From: Knoellia aerolata DSM 18566
GTDB lineage: Bacteria > Actinomycetota > Actinomycetes > Actinomycetales > Dermatophilaceae
Direction: 5' to 3'
Assembly: GCF_000768695.1 (NCBI RefSeq)
Contig: NZ_AVPL01000002.1
Span: 1 to 64,000, forward strand
DNA length: 64,000 nucleotides
Position numbers and translations under genes: made by a program. The first letter of the stretch is position 1, and every line of letters starts with the position of its first letter. Below, piece by piece: positions 62,583 through 64,000 of the stretch. A model generated the notes under the pieces. The model made no database searches, was not told the origin of the DNA, and saw only the letters and a program-made list of their open reading frames with translations.

Positions 62583-64000
62583 GTGACTTCTGCTGCCTCT
62601 GCATCGCCCACCCGTCGCTCGGGGAGCGCCACCCACGACCGCCTCGTCGTGCGGGGCGCGCGCGAGCACAACCTCAAGGATGTCTCGGTCGACCTGCCCC
62701 GGGACTCCCTCATCGTCTTCACCGGGCTGTCGGGATCGGGCAAGTCGTCACTGGCGTTCGACACGATCTTCGCCGAGGGCCAGCGCCGCTACGTGGAGTC
62801 GCTGTCCGCCTACGCGCGGCAGTTCCTCGGACAGATGGACAAGCCAGACGTCGACTTCATCGAGGGTCTGTCCCCGGCGGTGTCGATCGACCAGAAGTCG
62901 ACCAACCGCAACCCCCGCTCGACCGTCGGCACGATCACCGAGGTCTACGACTACCTCCGGCTGCTGTTCGCCCGGGCCGGGCGCCCGCACTGCCCGACCT
63001 GCGGCGAGCCGATCACCCGGCAGAGCCCCCAGCAGATCGTCGACCGGCTGCTCGAGCTGCCCGAGCGCACCCGCTTCCAGGTGCTCGCCCCCGTCGTGCG
63101 GGCCCGCAAGGGCGAGTTCGTCGACCTCTTCGCCGAGCTGCAGTCCAAGGGCTTCGCCCGCGCCCGGGTCGACGGCGAGGTCGTCTCCCTCAGCGAGCCA
63201 CCCACCCTCGAGAAGCAGGTCAAGCACACCATCGACGTCGTCGTCGACCGGCTCGTCTCCAAGGGAGGCGACGCCTCCTCGAAGCGGCGGCTCACCGACT
63301 CCGTCGAGACCGCCCTAGGCCTCGCCGGAGGCGTCGTCGTCATCGAGTTCGTCGACCCCGGTGAGGGCAAGGGCCCGGACGGGTCCGACCTCCCCAAGGA
63401 GCGCCGCTTCTCCGAGCGGATGGCCTGCCCCAACGACCACCCGCTGACGATGGACGAGGTCGAGCCGCGCTCGTTCTCGTTCAACAGCCCCTTCGGGGCG
63501 TGCCCGGTCTGCACGGGCATCGGCACCGAGCTCGAGGTCGACCCCGAGCTCATCGTGCCCAACGACGACCTCAGCCTGGCCGAGGGCGCCATCGCCCCCT
63601 GGGCCTCCGGCAGCGGCGCGTCCGAGTACTTCCAGCGGGTGCTCGGCGCCCTCGCCGAGGAGATGAAGTTCAGCATCGACGCGCCGTGGCGCTCCCTGCC
63701 CGAGCGGGCGAAGGAGTCGCTGCTCACCGGTCGCAACCACAAGGTCCACGTCAAGTACCGCAACCGGTTCGGCCGTGAGCGCTCCTACACGACCGGTTTC
63801 GAGGGGGCCATCCCGTTCGTCAAGCGTCGCCACGCCGAGACCGACTCCGACTGGAGCCGGGAGCGCTACGAGGGCTACATGCGTGAGGTGCCGTGCCCGT
63901 CGTGCCGCGGCAGCCGGCTCAAGCCCGAGTCGCTCGCCGTCACCATCGGCGGCCGCAGCATCGCCGACGTCTGCGCCCTGCCCATCTCCGACTCGGCCAG
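62583..64000 (+). CDS. uvrA: Excinuclease ABC subunit A, N-terminal part (3' partial)
   Basis: DNA-damage sensor ATPase of nucleotide excision repair, acting with UvrB. The first 472 codons are in the window. They show [21 protein letters not shown], Walker [37 protein letters not shown] and [17 protein letters not shown]. The first zinc-finger cysteines follow (HCPTCGEPI, with ACPNDH and [10 protein letters not shown] further on), and then [15 protein letters not shown] 20-residue Ser/Ala/Thr-rich extension precedes the conserved part. The GTG is set by the -10 hexamer. The gene runs off the end of the window. Confidence 0.97.
   Translation, partial: MTSAASASPTRRSGSATHDRLVVRGAREHNLKDVSVDLPRDSLIVFTGLSGSGKSSLAFDTIFAEGQRRYVESLSAYARQFLGQMDKPDVDFIEGLSPAVSIDQKSTNRNPRSTVGTITEVYDYLRLLFARAGRPHCPTCGEPITRQSPQQIVDRLLELPERTRFQVLAPVVRARKGEFVDLFAELQSKGFARARVDGEVVSLSEPPTLEKQVKHTIDVVVDRLVSKGGDASSKRRLTDSVETALGLAGGVVVIEFVDPGEGKGPDGSDLPKERRFSERMACPNDHPLTMDEVEPRSFSFNSPFGACPVCTGIGTELEVDPELIVPNDDLSLAEGAIAPWASGSGASEYFQRVLGALAEEMKFSIDAPWRSLPERAKESLLTGRNHKVHVKYRNRFGRERSYTTGFEGAIPFVKRRHAETDSDWSRERYEGYMREVPCPSCRGSRLKPESLAVTIGGRSIADVCALPISDSA

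Overview
The window is a high-GC actinobacterial chromosome segment. GTG starts, GTGA/ATGA gene overlaps, a GlgX, a PdtaR-type ANTAR regulator, a CoaE-GrpB fusion and a likely mycothiol-dependent DinB-fold enzyme all fit Actinobacteria. The overall style (including an over-used GTATGCC/GGCATAC word) suggests Micrococcales, possibly Intrasporangiaceae; that last step is inference. No rRNA, CRISPR array, transposase, prophage or replication origin was seen.

Layout. (1) 1-15.4 kb: the end of a trp-associated membrane gene, a small HGxxPAAW-like gene, trpC-trpB-trpA, a MauE/DoxX membrane protein, a membrane-anchored DsbA-like protein and lgt, all tightly packed; then gltB-gltD, pyk, and glgX on the opposite strand. 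(2) 15.5-21.1 kb: tRNA-Leu(CAA), pdtaR, a DUF554 membrane protein, a GNAT acetyltransferase, a hotdog thioesterase and polA. (3) 21.2-40.0 kb: a cell-surface glycan block. It holds a MOP-type flippase, large polytopic GT-C-like proteins, a GT2-methyltransferase fusion, a 2OG-Fe(II) oxygenase, three acyltransferase-3 proteins, a GT4, a methyltransferase, an AftD-like arabinofuranosyltransferase of 1,328 residues, a DUF2613-like 48-residue peptide and a DUF3068 protein. (4) 40.0-43.2 kb: a methyltransferase, rpsA with a clear promoter, leader hairpin and terminator, a striking inverted repeat, and a PPOX-fold flavoenzyme. (5) 43.3-49.8 kb, minus strand: a histidine kinase with no sensor domain, an OmpR-type regulator, an AfuABC/Fbp-like ABC importer and an inositol-monophosphatase-family phosphatase. 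(6) 49.9-64 kb: two uncharacterised membrane genes, coaE-grpB, a Gfo/Idh/MocA oxidoreductase, uvrB, a YjbR protein, an alpha/beta-hydrolase lipoprotein, a repeat-rich intergenic region, terC, an EamA exporter, a metallo-beta-lactamase-fold hydrolase with a mycothiol-dependent-type enzyme, a lipoprotein, and the first part of uvrA.

The order trpCBA-lgt-pyk-pdtaR-polA-rpsA-coaE-uvrB-uvrA is the order I recall from Mycobacterium tuberculosis (Rv1611-Rv1638). The glycan block therefore looks like an insertion between polA and rpsA of an otherwise conserved backbone.

Two window-wide signals stand out. At least 18 genes have a TANNNT -10-like hexamer 6 or 7 bases before the start codon, the signature of leaderless transcripts; this also fixes many starts. 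The most attractive candidate system is the two-component/ABC-importer/phosphatase module at 43.3-49.8 kb, with GTCAC repeats just upstream of the importer promoter. Two palindromic repeat clusters (42.6 and 57.8 kb) are unexplained.
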